DNA of 20,657 nt from a virus, in IMG/VR virus record IMGVR_UViG_3300047172_000189, positions 1 to 20,657 of that record; one strand, 5' to 3'. The notes under the pieces are model-generated. The model was given only the letters and a program-made list of their open reading frames with translations, searched no databases and was not told the origin of the DNA. Numbering within the stretch: position 1 is the first letter of the stretch; each line of letters starts with the position of its first letter. Shown here piece after piece: positions 8,056 through 13,636 of the stretch. The position numbers were made by a program, and so were the translations under genes.

Positions 8056-8230
8056 ATGTACAAGAAAATCCCCTTTCTTAGTTGTCCGACCTACCTTCTG
8101 TTGCCCAAAATGTAAGATCCATTTCTCCAAAAAAAGATTCACGGTCCTTTGGCATGACGTCGTTGAGTGCTCTGATTGCGGACACATCTGGGTTGCACTT
8201 AGCTACGACGAGCTCAAGAAATACCTTTAA
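8039..8230 (+). CDS. Small zinc-ribbon protein
   Basis: From ATG 8039 the product has 63 residues with two CxxC knuckles, CPKC and CSDC, about 20 residues apart, the classical four-cysteine zinc ribbon. Flanking residues are basic, suiting nucleic-acid or protein binding. An upstream in-frame ATG at 8003 would add 12 residues but lies inside the TM peptide gene, and no clear ribosome binding site precedes either start, so the start is uncertain. Translational coupling with the overlapping upstream ORF is possible. Four-cysteine ribbons occur in many phage transcription-related proteins; no specific role is claimed. Confidence 0.55.
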   Translation: MKIRPKCTRKSPFLVVRPTFCCPKCKIHFSKKRFTVLWHDVVECSDCGHIWVALSYDELKKYL

Positions 8231-8508
8231 ATGGCCTAGGGTTCATTATCTCGGTTAAATCGACCTCGGACAAGGGTCAAATGGCGTTAAGCGATCCTAG
8301 GCCAAAAGAAATGTGCTAGAGTTTTTTACGGATTATCTTTAGTCTGGTCTAGAAAAAGAGAAGCCACTGCAGGAACAGTGGCCTCAAGGTCTTCGCTGGT
8401 TGTGAAGATCTTAAATCATACCTAAGATCGAATTTAAGTACATCTTAAGAAAAGATTTGATAAGAGGCAAACATTCCTGCAGCGGCTCCTAAACCATAGG
8501 AGTTTCCC
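8231..8508 (+). other. Gene-free structured gap between fibre and replication genes
   Basis: No gene was found here. A perfect 9-bp inverted repeat (TGGCCTAGG 8232-8240 / CCTAGGCCA 8296-8304) closes a 55-nt loop, followed by six T at 8322-8327. Two tight hairpins come next: GCCACTG/CAGTGGC at 8363-8382, and a 9-bp stem with one G-T pair at 8386-8412. A weaker TAAGAT/ATCTTA stem lies at 8423-8447. The ribosome binding site of the next gene is at its end. It probably carries terminators for the late operon and the promoter of the early one, or a small structured RNA. Confidence 0.5.
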
Positions 8509-9279
8509 ATGCAAAATCCACCCCGTGACTTTAAAGGAATCTGGATCTCAAAAGAGATTTGGCTCCATCCCGAACTATCAATCGAAGAAAAGGTTCTACT
8601 CGCAGAAATCCATAGTCTTGATGGAGAAGATGGATGCTTCGCCTCAAATGAATATTTCATGAAATTCTTTGGATGGAAGAAAAGGAATCTCCAAGATCGA
8701 CTATCGCGTCTCAAGAAATTAGGCTTCATACAACAAGAAAGTTTCGATGGCCGTACGAGAATATTAAGATCTTATGCAAAAACTACATATGAAAAATTTA
8801 GCACCTCACAGGTGCAAAATCCTGCACCTCCGAGATGCAAAATCCTGCACCCCTCGCTCATAGGGAAGCCCATAGAGCGGGAGAACAAAGAGGAGAACAA
8901 AGATAAGATTCCTCCTCCTCCCTCCTCATCATCCCCCGCAAAAGAGGAACAACCCACAAAAGAGGAGGAGGAGGAACTTTCCATTCGATTAAAAGAGAGA
9001 CCCAAAGAATATCCTCCAGTAAAATGTTTGGATAAGTGGAAGAGAGCGGCCCTTGAGAAGATCCGAAAGGACTCTGTGGCAAAGAAAGTGGATTCTCTGC
9101 GTATTGTGAAAAGACGATCGGCAGCCATGAAGTTCGACGCCTTACCGTGGCCTAAAGACAAAGACTTCAAAGTGTGGGCGTTAGCGGATCATGTAGAATT
9201 TGTTTATGGTTCACAAATAATTACGGTTAGATATGATGTTTCAGATGAAGAATGGGAGAAAAAGACCGGATGGAAGTGA
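8509..9279 (+). CDS. Phage replication initiator-like winged-helix protein
   Basis: This 256-residue protein starts after TAGGAGTTTCCC. Residues 7-90 are a winged helix-turn-helix of the type seen in phage replication (DnaD/O-like) and plasmid initiators: FKGIWISKEIWLHPELSIEEK, then LLAEIHSLD, a GCFASNEY(F) segment, and RNLQDRLSRLKKLGFI as recognition helix and wing. Residues 120-160 are a low-complexity linker of Pro, Ser, Lys and Glu. The C-terminal 90 residues are basic and helical, perhaps for helicase loading. The coding sequence itself contains iteron-like repeats (8801-8851), an arrangement like the lambda O gene and its origin. The SpoVG-like gene follows in the same direction. Confidence 0.65.
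   Translation: MQNPPRDFKGIWISKEIWLHPELSIEEKVLLAEIHSLDGEDGCFASNEYFMKFFGWKKRNLQDRLSRLKKLGFIQQESFDGRTRILRSYAKTTYEKFSTSQVQNPAPPRCKILHPSLIGKPIERENKEENKDKIPPPPSSSSPAKEEQPTKEEEEELSIRLKERPKEYPPVKCLDKWKRAALEKIRKDSVAKKVDSLRIVKRRSAAMKFDALPWPKDKDFKVWALADHVEFVYGSQIITVRYDVSDEEWEKKTGWK
8801..8851 (+). repeat. Iteron-like repeats inside the initiator gene (candidate replication origin)
   Basis: The 16-bp sequence TGCAAAATCCTGCACC occurs perfectly at 8813-8828 and 8836-8851. The pitch of 23 bp is not a multiple of three, so the repeats encode different peptides and conservation must be at DNA level. GCACCT-CAC-AGGTGC (8801-8815) and AGGTGC-AAAATCCT-GCACCT (8810-8829) add overlapping inverted repeats. About 60 bp downstream a 12-bp inverted repeat of pyrimidine/purine runs (8909-8920 / 8965-8976) follows. 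Confidence 0.55.
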
Positions 9280-9326
9280 CTCAACAAGAAATGCACGAGA
9301 AATATAAAGCGTAAAAGGATCAAAGA

Positions 9327-9611
9327 GTGCAGATTCTTAATTACCAAGAGCAACCCCCGACAGGCTCCGTTGCAGCCATCTTCAGCCTATACATCGAAGG
9401 CTTCGGAATGACTTTTCACAAGATGAAGCTGATCAGAACCAAGAAAGGCGCCCTGATGGTCGTGTTCCCCTCTTTCTCGAATCCTAAAGACGACGGAACC
9501 AAAACTTGGCATTCGTTAGTGGAATTGTCCGAGAACAGGAAGACTGAGTTCAACAAGAAGGTAATGGAGGCCCTCAATCCATTTCTAAAGGGCCCAGATT
9601 TTGTGGTTTAG
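9327..9611 (+). CDS. SpoVG-like small DNA-binding protein (putative)
   Basis: This 94-residue protein uses GTG at 9327, behind AAAAGGAT. It has the order of elements seen in SpoVG: a beta strand near ...FSLYIEGFGMTFHKMKLI, a K-G-A-L-M-V-V-F-P-S turn (compare the G-L-F-V-A-M-P-S of SpoVG), a PKDDG segment where SpoVG has PDGEF, a W-H-S and a closing helix. Family knowledge: SpoVG proteins bind DNA or RNA and some phages encode them. The stop overlaps the convergent exonuclease stop by 4 bp. The assignment rests on motif order, with low primary identity. Confidence 0.5.
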   Translation: MQILNYQEQPPTGSVAAIFSLYIEGFGMTFHKMKLIRTKKGALMVVFPSFSNPKDDGTKTWHSLVELSENRKTEFNKKVMEALNPFLKGPDFVV

Positions 9612-10459
9612 GTCACTCGCCAAGATTCTCGACCTGGCTTGCGATACTTCTCAAGATCCACACCGTTCAGCTCAGGAATAGAGCTGTAATCGACAGATCC
9701 CTTTGAAAAGAACTTAGTCACCACCACGCCGGCCCCTTCGCAGCTTTCCTCGCCAGACATCCTGATCAGATCCTGCCTAGCTTCATCGTAACGGCGTTGA
9801 ACAATCTCCAAATTGTCCGTTGCCAAGATCATTTCTGCCGCGGCCTTCGACCACTCCTCATCATTTCTCTCCTTCCAGTCCCCTTTCTCTAGCTTGGGAG
9901 GAATCATCTTCATCACGTGCTCTCGCCAGAAAACCTCTTCTTCACTGATCAGATCCTCGATCATGTATGGATCCGAAGGAATTTGCACCTGAAACCCTAT
10001 CTTTCCATCTGAGACGTAAAGAATGGCTTTCTTGGCCATCGGGAAGCAAAGCTGATGCTGTACTTGCCACTGCCACATTTCAGGGATCTGGAATATATCA
10101 CCTACCAGCATCGATTGTAGCTTTTGAGCAGACGTGGTCTTTATCTCCAAAACCGTACCATCCTCACTTAATCCATCGAAGCTGCACATCATCCACGGAT
10201 ACTGCGGGTGAACCTGCACGCATGAAGGGAATAATTGTCCCGTTAGTTTCTCCACCTCTTCTCTGATCTTGCTCTCAAGGTTGACGCCTCTCTGCATAGC
10301 TAAATTCATCGGCTGCTCTTCCCCCAAAACCTTTTCCCGCCACAGTTTGTATCGGGTTTTGTAGGGAGAAGATCTCATGATAACAGGAGCGTCGCTACTT
10401 CCTATGTGCGTACGTCTGGCTTGCTTCCATTCGTCGCTTCTTTGGTCTTGTGTAATCAT
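9608..10459 (-). CDS. YqaJ-family viral exonuclease (lambda-Exo-like recombinase nuclease)
   Basis: This 283-residue protein carries the YqaJ signatures in order: RRTHIGSSDAPVIM (residues 15-28), GVNLESKIREE with Glu62, FDGLSEDGTVLEIKTT with Asp95, Glu105 and Lys107 as the PD-(D/E)xK active site, and WQWQVQHQL (129-137). It should digest one strand of linear double-stranded DNA from the ends and leave single strands for the annealing protein. The start at 10459 overlaps the ERF stop by ATGA, so the two are translated as a pair. It ends tail to tail with the SpoVG-like gene. The length is normal for the family and all expected catalytic residues are present. Confidence 0.88.
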   Translation of the reverse strand: MITQDQRSDEWKQARRTHIGSSDAPVIMRSSPYKTRYKLWREKVLGEEQPMNLAMQRGVNLESKIREEVEKLTGQLFPSCVQVHPQYPWMMCSFDGLSEDGTVLEIKTTSAQKLQSMLVGDIFQIPEMWQWQVQHQLCFPMAKKAILYVSDGKIGFQVQIPSDPYMIEDLISEEEVFWREHVMKMIPPKLEKGDWKERNDEEWSKAAAEMILATDNLEIVQRRYDEARQDLIRMSGEESCEGAGVVVTKFFSKGSVDYSSIPELNGVDLEKYRKPGRESWRVT

Positions 10460-11061
10460 CGGTTCTTCAAAGCCTCCATGATAAATTTGTATTGGTTAGA
10501 AGGGATATCCTTCAATGATAGCTTCTTGTTGAGCTGCAATATCTTGTTCAAGAAAGCAATGTCTTCGCCGATCAACCCTTCGATCTCAGCGACTTGTTGC
10601 TCAGAAAGGTTCACTGATTTAGGAGTTTCGATCTGTTTAACATCTTGATGCGGAATATTTAAAGGAACTTTCACTTCAGGGGCTTCCCCTTCGTCTTCGT
10701 CAGCTACAAGGCTTAACATAGAAACCAACGCATATCTTCTCATGTACGTTATTGCAGCACCGAGCTGCTTATGATCAACGTTAGGAGAAATTCCTAGACT
10801 CACTGAATTAGAAATATACTGGCCGCTGTTATGCAAAAGAGTTGTGTTGAGGTTAGACCCATCAATCATCTGGATAACCGAAAGACCGCATTCCCCCAAT
10901 GGCTTGCGGATCACACCCCAAATCGCCGAAAGATCGGCATAAGAGAATTTCCGGCCCGAATATGATACGGTTTTATTGGTTGTTATGGTCTCAATGCGTC
11001 TATGAAATAAAGCCAACGCGGTCGCAAGATCTTCTAATTTTTCACTCATCATTTGATTCAT
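10456..11061 (-). CDS. erf: ERF-family single-strand annealing protein
   Basis: ATG 11061 is chosen because AAGGAG (11069-11074) lies seven bases upstream, giving 201 residues. A longer frame beginning at 11172 runs through the repeated element and is rejected. ERF hallmarks are FSYADLSAIW (39-48), GL (59-60), QLGAAITYMRRYALVSML (99-116) and the acidic DEDEGE that follows. A flexible linker leads to a small helical C-terminal domain (about 148-201). The protein anneals complementary single strands and is paired with the YqaJ exonuclease as a two-gene recombination system. It may also circularise the genome after entry. A weak promoter can be drawn inside the upstream repeat. Confidence 0.87.
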   Translation of the reverse strand: MNQMMSEKLEDLATALALFHRRIETITTNKTVSYSGRKFSYADLSAIWGVIRKPLGECGLSVIQMIDGSNLNTTLLHNSGQYISNSVSLGISPNVDHKQLGAAITYMRRYALVSMLSLVADEDEGEAPEVKVPLNIPHQDVKQIETPKSVNLSEQQVAEIEGLIGEDIAFLNKILQLNKKLSLKDIPSNQYKFIMEALKNR

Positions 11062-11078
11062 CTTCATACTCCTTTTCT

Positions 11079-11230
11079 TTTGATCCCTTGGACACGCGCA
11101 AACCCCGTCCTTTAGGACTGGGTTAGCGCGCCTCTTTTCTTTAAATTGTTCGTGTGCCATAATGTCTCCCATGTCGATGCGCGAGGATATCGCGATTTTG
11201 CAAAACCTGCAAGACGCCGTATGAATCTCC
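11079..11230 (+). mobile_element. Inverted, internally deleted copy of the terminal IS605-like element
   Basis: Bases 11079-11198 are the reverse complement of 59-178 (119 of 120 identical), and 11192-11230 of 20557-20595 (38 of 39). The 98 bp that separate these parts at the window junction are absent here. The join lies on AAATCGC, a 7-bp sequence present at both edges of that 98-bp stretch, as expected for deletion between short direct repeats. Homology stops at 11230, and a strong terminator takes the place of the terminal hairpin. The copy lies directly upstream of the ERF gene. Confidence 0.75.
11184..11212 (-). promoter_or_regulatory. Possible promoter for the ERF-exonuclease operon, inside the repeat
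   Basis: On the minus strand TTGCAG (11207-11212) and TATCCT (11184-11189) are separated by 17 bp. Each box matches four of six consensus bases. It is the best candidate seen upstream of the ERF gene, but matches of this quality occur by chance. Confidence 0.25.
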
Positions 11231-11234
11231 TTTT

Positions 11235-11265
11235 ACCCCGGGCGGTTCACCCGGGGTTTTTTTTT
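11235..11265 (+). terminator. Strong intrinsic terminator
   Basis: ACCCCGGG (11235-11242) pairs perfectly with CCCGGGGT (11250-11257) around a 7-nt loop, followed by nine T (11257-11265) on the plus strand. The minus strand has no T-run. It would end any plus-strand transcript crossing the element copy at 11079-11230. Confidence 0.85.
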
Positions 11266-11271
11266 ATCCAC

Positions 11272-11301
11272 TTGACAGTAACGATATCCAAATCGTAACA
11301 T
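11272..11301 (+). promoter_or_regulatory. Sigma70-like promoter for the 11374 operon
   Basis: TTGACA (11272-11277) is a perfect -35 box, and TAACAT (11296-11301), 18 bp downstream, matches four of six -10 bases. It lies just after the intrinsic terminator. The -10 box is inside the first 29-bp operator-like repeat. Confidence 0.55.
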
Positions 11302-11362
11302 TTTGGAATATTTACGTCAAATCGTAACATTTTGCAATATTTACGTCAAATTGTAATAAATA
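11289..11362 (+). repeat. 29-bp tandem direct repeats (2.5 copies), likely operator
   Basis: Units at 11289-11317 and 11318-11346 begin CAAATCGTAACATTTTG and end AATATTTACGT, and differ at one base. A partial third unit (CAAATTGTAATAAATA) covers 11347-11362 and leads directly into the ribosome binding site of the excisionase-like gene. The overlap with the promoter suggests binding of a repressor or of the HTH protein encoded next to it. Confidence 0.6.
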
Positions 11363-11373
11363 GGAGAGAAGAT

Positions 11374-11559
11374 ATGCACCCTCAAGACTGGATCAGTCTA
11401 TCGCAATTCGTTGAAAGATATCCAAACTTTGGACCGATCCATTCACTTAGGTGGATGATCAAAAAGCATCATGATAAAGAATTTATTAGCAAAAAAGGCC
11501 CTAAATCGACAAGGATTAGTCCTTCCAGATTCTTCGAATGGTTGGCTAAAAATGACTAG
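11374..11559 (+). CDS. Small HTH protein, AlpA/excisionase-like
   Basis: The ATG at 11374 follows AGGAG by seven bases and gives 61 residues. WISLSQFVERYPNFGPIHSLRWMI resembles the MerR/AlpA-type winged HTH (a helix, a turn, then a recognition helix that sets off the wing), and RISPSRFFEWLAKND is the usual closing helix of such proteins, where an (I/V).xxxxxEWL pattern is typical. It follows the tandem operator-like repeats, which it may bind. It could control the early operon or serve as a recombination directionality factor, but no integrase is visible. Confidence 0.6.
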   Translation: MHPQDWISLSQFVERYPNFGPIHSLRWMIKKHHDKEFISKKGPKSTRISPSRFFEWLAKND

Positions 11560-11704
11560 AAGACCCTATTGGATACCGACTCTGATTATTGGCTCTATTT
11601 CGGGAATATTTGGCCTTCCCTTCGACGAGTGGCAGAGAGTAGTTATAGCATCTCTAACATCATTCATATTGACGTGCGTATGGATACAGATCAAATCACC
11701 GTGA
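11552..11704 (+). CDS. Two-TM small membrane protein, holin-like
   Basis: This 50-residue protein overlaps the HTH gene by 8 bp. Two apolar segments (about residues 7-23 and 29-47) flank a short DEWQR turn. The N-terminus is basic (MTRRP) and the C-terminus ends IQIKSP, giving the shape of a short two-helix holin. The preceding stop probably brings the ribosomes, as no strong ribosome binding site is seen. Its position among early genes is unusual for a holin, so another membrane role is possible. Confidence 0.5.
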   Translation: MTRRPYWIPTLIIGSISGIFGLPFDEWQRVVIASLTSFILTCVWIQIKSP

Positions 11705-12032
11705 CCCTATCAGGGCCGCCAGTTCCTTGGACACCGTCCAGAGTGGTCAGGGGTAAATATGCCTTTTCTCCCAGATATCGAGAAAAGCAACATCATCAAT
11801 GGGAAGTTAAACAGCAGTACCCTCATCCGCATCTAAAAAGCAGCGAGAAAAGATGTTGGCGAATATCATTCCGCACACGAAACGTCCCGATTGCACAAAT
11901 ATGCAGAAATACGCTGAAGATTGTCTGGTTGGCATAGTTCTAAAAGATGATTCCCAAGTTATCTGGGTTCGAACACAAAAACAGTATGCAGAAATCCCGA
12001 AAACCGTAATATCGATACTAAAATGGGAGTAA
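11680..12032 (+). pseudogene. rusA: RusA-type Holliday junction resolvase, broken by an out-of-frame internal deletion
   Basis: From ATG 11680 the N-terminal frame reads ITVTLSGPPVPWTPSR, then RGKYAFSPRYREKQHHQWEVK, a RusA start. The C-terminal half is in another frame, open from about 11805 to the stop at 12030-12032: VPSSASKKQREKML, HTKRPDCTNMQKYAEDCL and VLKDDSQV, which carry the conserved aspartates of RusA (Asp in RPD, AED and KDD). Between the halves the central strand of about 15-20 residues expected in RusA appears missing. Simple frameshifting would not restore it, so the gene is probably dead, or the assembly is wrong here. The intact enzyme would resolve branched DNA, in keeping with the ERF module. 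Confidence 0.75.
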
Positions 12033-12036
12033 TCAG

Positions 12037-12192
12037 ATGCCCCTCAAAAAAGGCTCGTCAAAGAAAGTTATCAGCGAAAATATTAGAGAGATGCGTCATT
12101 CGGGCCATCCCGAAGCTCAAAGCGTCGCGGCCTCCCTATCCCAAGCCAGAAAATCAGGTGCAAAAATCCCAAAACCCAAAGGTAAAAAATGA
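12037..12192 (+). CDS. DUF6496-like small basic protein
   Basis: This 51-residue protein starts [19 protein letters not shown], followed by [18 protein letters not shown] and a Lys/Pro-rich tail. This is the layout of a family of small phage proteins in which a conserved KKVISENI helix precedes a second amphipathic helix ending in A/S-L-S-x-A. It begins 4 bp after the broken RusA frame. It may bind nucleic acid given its charge (net strongly positive), but the function is unknown. An 11-residue ORF ([11 protein letters not shown], 12189-12224) overlaps its stop as ATGA. Confidence 0.65.
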   Translation: MPLKKGSSKKVISENIREMRHSGHPEAQSVAASLSQARKSGAKIPKPKGKK

Positions 12193-12224
12193 AGAAGCCA
12201 GAACCAAAACCACCAAAAAAATAG
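12189..12224 (+). CDS. 11-residue micro-ORF overlapping the DUF6496-like stop
   Basis: ATG 12189 overlaps the preceding TGA in an ATGA arrangement and encodes [11 protein letters not shown]. It is the last reading frame before the operon terminator. The peptide is too short for a confident call; coupling geometry is the only evidence. Confidence 0.2.
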   Translation: MKKPEPKPPKK

Positions 12225-12252
12225 TCCTCTCCTCCTTTTGTTAGAAAAAAGG

Positions 12253-12274
12253 CCCCTCTATTCGAGGGGTTTTT
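12253..12274. terminator. Bidirectional intrinsic terminator
   Basis: CCCCTC (12253-12258) pairs with GAGGGG (12264-12269) around a TATTC loop. Five T follow on the plus strand, and the plus-strand AAAAAA before the stem gives a T-run on the minus strand. It separates the early plus operon from the convergent gene at 12258, whose stop codon lies in the stem. Confidence 0.8.
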
Positions 12275-12482
12275 CTTCAACGACTTCTATGAAGCTAGTG
12301 AAACCACGAACACCCCCTACTATCCTTCCATTTATCCTGAAATAGATACCCGATTGATCTAATACGACCTCATCAGCTGAGTAAATCTCAGAGTAATACT
12401 CCTGTCCCGCAGAAGTTTTTACCTCATAAATACGAAGTGGGGATTTTTTAGGTTCGTTGAACTTAGGTTTTATTCTTGCCAT
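12258..12482 (-). CDS. Small hypothetical protein, beta-rich
   Basis: This 74-residue protein starts at 12482 with GAGG four bases upstream. It reads MARIKPKFNEPKKSPLRIYE, then alternating strands (YYSEIYSADEVVLDQSGIYF, INGRIVGGVRGFTSF) and an acidic end. The basic N-terminus plus a small SH3-like beta pattern could be a nucleic-acid or protein adaptor, but no family is recognised. It is divergent from the 12534 gene and shares the short promoter gap with it. Its stop codon lies within the bidirectional terminator. Confidence 0.6.
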   Translation of the reverse strand: MARIKPKFNEPKKSPLRIYEVKTSAGQEYYSEIYSADEVVLDQSGIYFRINGRIVGGVRGFTSFIEVVEEKPLE

Positions 12483-12511
12483 TTGACCTCAATTGGTTGA
12501 TATAGTATCAT
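12483..12511 (+). promoter_or_regulatory. Sigma70-like promoter for the packaging operon
   Basis: TTGACC (12483-12488) and TATCAT (12506-12511), each five of six to consensus, are 17 bp apart. The expected start near 12518 is just upstream of the 12534 ribosome binding site. Divergent transcription of the minus-strand gene starts from the same gap. Confidence 0.65.
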
Positions 12512-12533
12512 TTATGTCTAAAAAAGGGTAAAA

Positions 12534-12734
12534 ATGCAACAATTTGATCTCTACGAACAGACCGTCATCAGCAAGCTCGCTCGCCTCGAAAAGTGGATGT
12601 CACGCATCCAAAAGCAAATGGCCGCCGCTCAAGACGATCTCTATTTACTCAAGACGGGCCATCCTCCGCGCCCACGCATAAAACGTGCTCAAGATCACTC
12701 CAAGATCACTCAAATCGACATGTTCGGCACATAG
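12534..12734 (+). CDS. Short coiled-coil protein with a C-terminal sliding-clamp-binding-like motif
   Basis: The 66 residues begin MQQFDLYEQTVISKLARLEK and continue as one amphipathic coiled coil to about residue 42. A Pro/Arg linker (GHPPRPRIKRAQ) leads to the end KITQIDMFGT. QIDMF near the C-terminus matches the bacterial beta-clamp-binding pentapeptide pattern (Q-L/I-D/S-L/M-F). AAAAAGGG five bases upstream supports the start. This is the first gene behind the 12483 promoter and precedes the packaging genes. It could dock to the host replication clamp; that role is inference from one short motif. Confidence 0.6.
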   Translation: MQQFDLYEQTVISKLARLEKWMSRIQKQMAAAQDDLYLLKTGHPPRPRIKRAQDHSKITQIDMFGT

Positions 12735-12825
12735 ACGAAAATAGCTCCCCCCATCATTGTCCTTCCCATAAATTAAAGAAATTGCTTTACTAAACTAGTA
12801 AGAAATATTTACAAGTTGGAAGCAA

Positions 12826-12960
12826 ATGGACAAATCTTACAAGAAGCTCATCAAAGAAGAAAAGCACCTAGAGAAAGACACCAAGAAAGTCCTCTCCAAA
12901 GACAAAGCCCGAGACAAATTAGTTGAGAAGGGCAAGAAAGCGATGAAGAAGGGCCGATAA
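12826..12960 (+). CDS. 44-residue highly charged Lys-rich protein
   Basis: ATG 12826 follows GGAAG by four bases. The product (MDKSYKKLIKEEKHLEKD..., ending KAMKKGR) is a single charged helix rich in Lys and Glu. The stop shares a base with the next ATG (TAATG), so the two genes are coupled. Short Lys-rich proteins like this occur in many phage structural or packaging operons without known function. Confidence 0.6.
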   Translation: MDKSYKKLIKEEKHLEKDTKKVLSKDKARDKLVEKGKKAMKKGR

Positions 12961-13142
12961 TGGTCATCACCGTTAAAGTCTCGAATTCAGAACGCGCCCT
13001 CAAAGAAAAGCACCTCATGATAGGAGCTAAAATACTGGCGGATCATAGCGATCCAACTCTCCTGAAACTTGTCGAAGATGCGATTAAATCCTTCGGACAA
13101 GGTCACGAAGATGTTCAACTAATCATAAGCATGACATGGTAG
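12960..13142 (+). CDS. Small hypothetical protein
   Basis: This 60-residue protein begins at the TAATG overlap and ends 7 bp into the terminase small subunit gene. It has a short beta start (MVITVKVSN), a helix (RALKEKHLMIGAKIL) and a second helix (TLLKLVEDAIKSF), so a compact alpha/beta fold is likely. No family recognised. Tight coupling on both sides shows it belongs to the packaging operon. Confidence 0.55.
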   Translation: MVITVKVSNSERALKEKHLMIGAKILADHSDPTLLKLVEDAIKSFGQGHEDVQLIISMTW

Positions 13143-13636
13143 CTGCTCTAGGTAATAATTACGCAACGAAGCTCAAAAATCCAGAAGCCCGTCAAAGAGC
13201 TTATCAGGCCTATTGTGATTGGTTGGCTAAGGGTAAAACAAAAAAGTCATTCACTTTTGTTGAAGATGATTTAATGTGTTGCTGGGCTACTATAGAAAGT
13301 TATATAAAAGAAGCACCACAAGATTTTGACCCCTTAAAAAAAGAAATAGCATACGCCAGGGGATGTGCATTCTGGGAAGACGCTGTTGACGAGACCGCCC
13401 TAGGTATCAGAAAAGAAACTTCAGTTCCCACCCTTAACATGGTCATGCGAAATAAATACAAGTGGGACACCGTCGAGCACTCTAATGACGTTCAGGAAAA
13501 GACTGCGGATCTTCGCGCGCTTTCTCAAGACATGAAGGCAGGGCGCGCCGAACGTACTGGAGCGCAACCAGCAAGTCATAGTGCGAAACCGGCAGATTCA
13601 GATGTTCAGCCTCCATGCCCTCATAGATTTGAATAA
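13136..13636 (+). CDS. terS: Terminase small subunit-like protein
   Basis: This 166-residue protein has the pattern of small terminase proteins that accompany P22-type packaging motors: RAYQAYCDWLAKGKTKKSF (residues 21-39), then an ESYIKEAPQDFDPLKKEIA segment, RGCAFWEDAVDETALGI, and SVPTLNMVMRNKYKWD. The small subunit recognises phage DNA and starts packaging with the large subunit, encoded 49 bp downstream. The last 35 residues are low complexity (GAQPASHSAKPADSDVQPPC), and an antisense ORF of 57 codons lies opposite them. The start overlaps the upstream stop by 7 bp. Confidence 0.75.
   Translation: MVAALGNNYATKLKNPEARQRAYQAYCDWLAKGKTKKSFTFVEDDLMCCWATIESYIKEAPQDFDPLKKEIAYARGCAFWEDAVDETALGIRKETSVPTLNMVMRNKYKWDTVEHSNDVQEKTADLRALSQDMKAGRAERTGAQPASHSAKPADSDVQPPCPHRFE

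Noticed and set aside
8232-8304. tRNA-like fold closed by GGCCTAG/CTAGGCC
   Set aside because: The length fits, but no T-arm, D-arm or anticodon stem can be drawn and no CCA-adjacent pattern follows.
8965-8976. Coding repeat in the initiator linker
   Set aside because: The Glu-rich run is ordinary low complexity at protein level; only the DNA inverted repeat was kept as an observation.
9276-9314. 12-codon GTG ORF after the initiator gene
   Set aside because: No ribosome binding site beyond the chance overlap with the stop; the peptide is too short to support.
11062-11172. Longer N-terminus of the ERF protein
   Set aside because: The extension is encoded by the repeated element, present elsewhere without ERF, and a better ribosome binding site sits before ATG 11061.
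12514-12531. Five-codon leader peptide MSKKG before the 12534 gene
   Set aside because: Its ATG lies upstream of the transcription start expected from the -10 box at 12506-12511.
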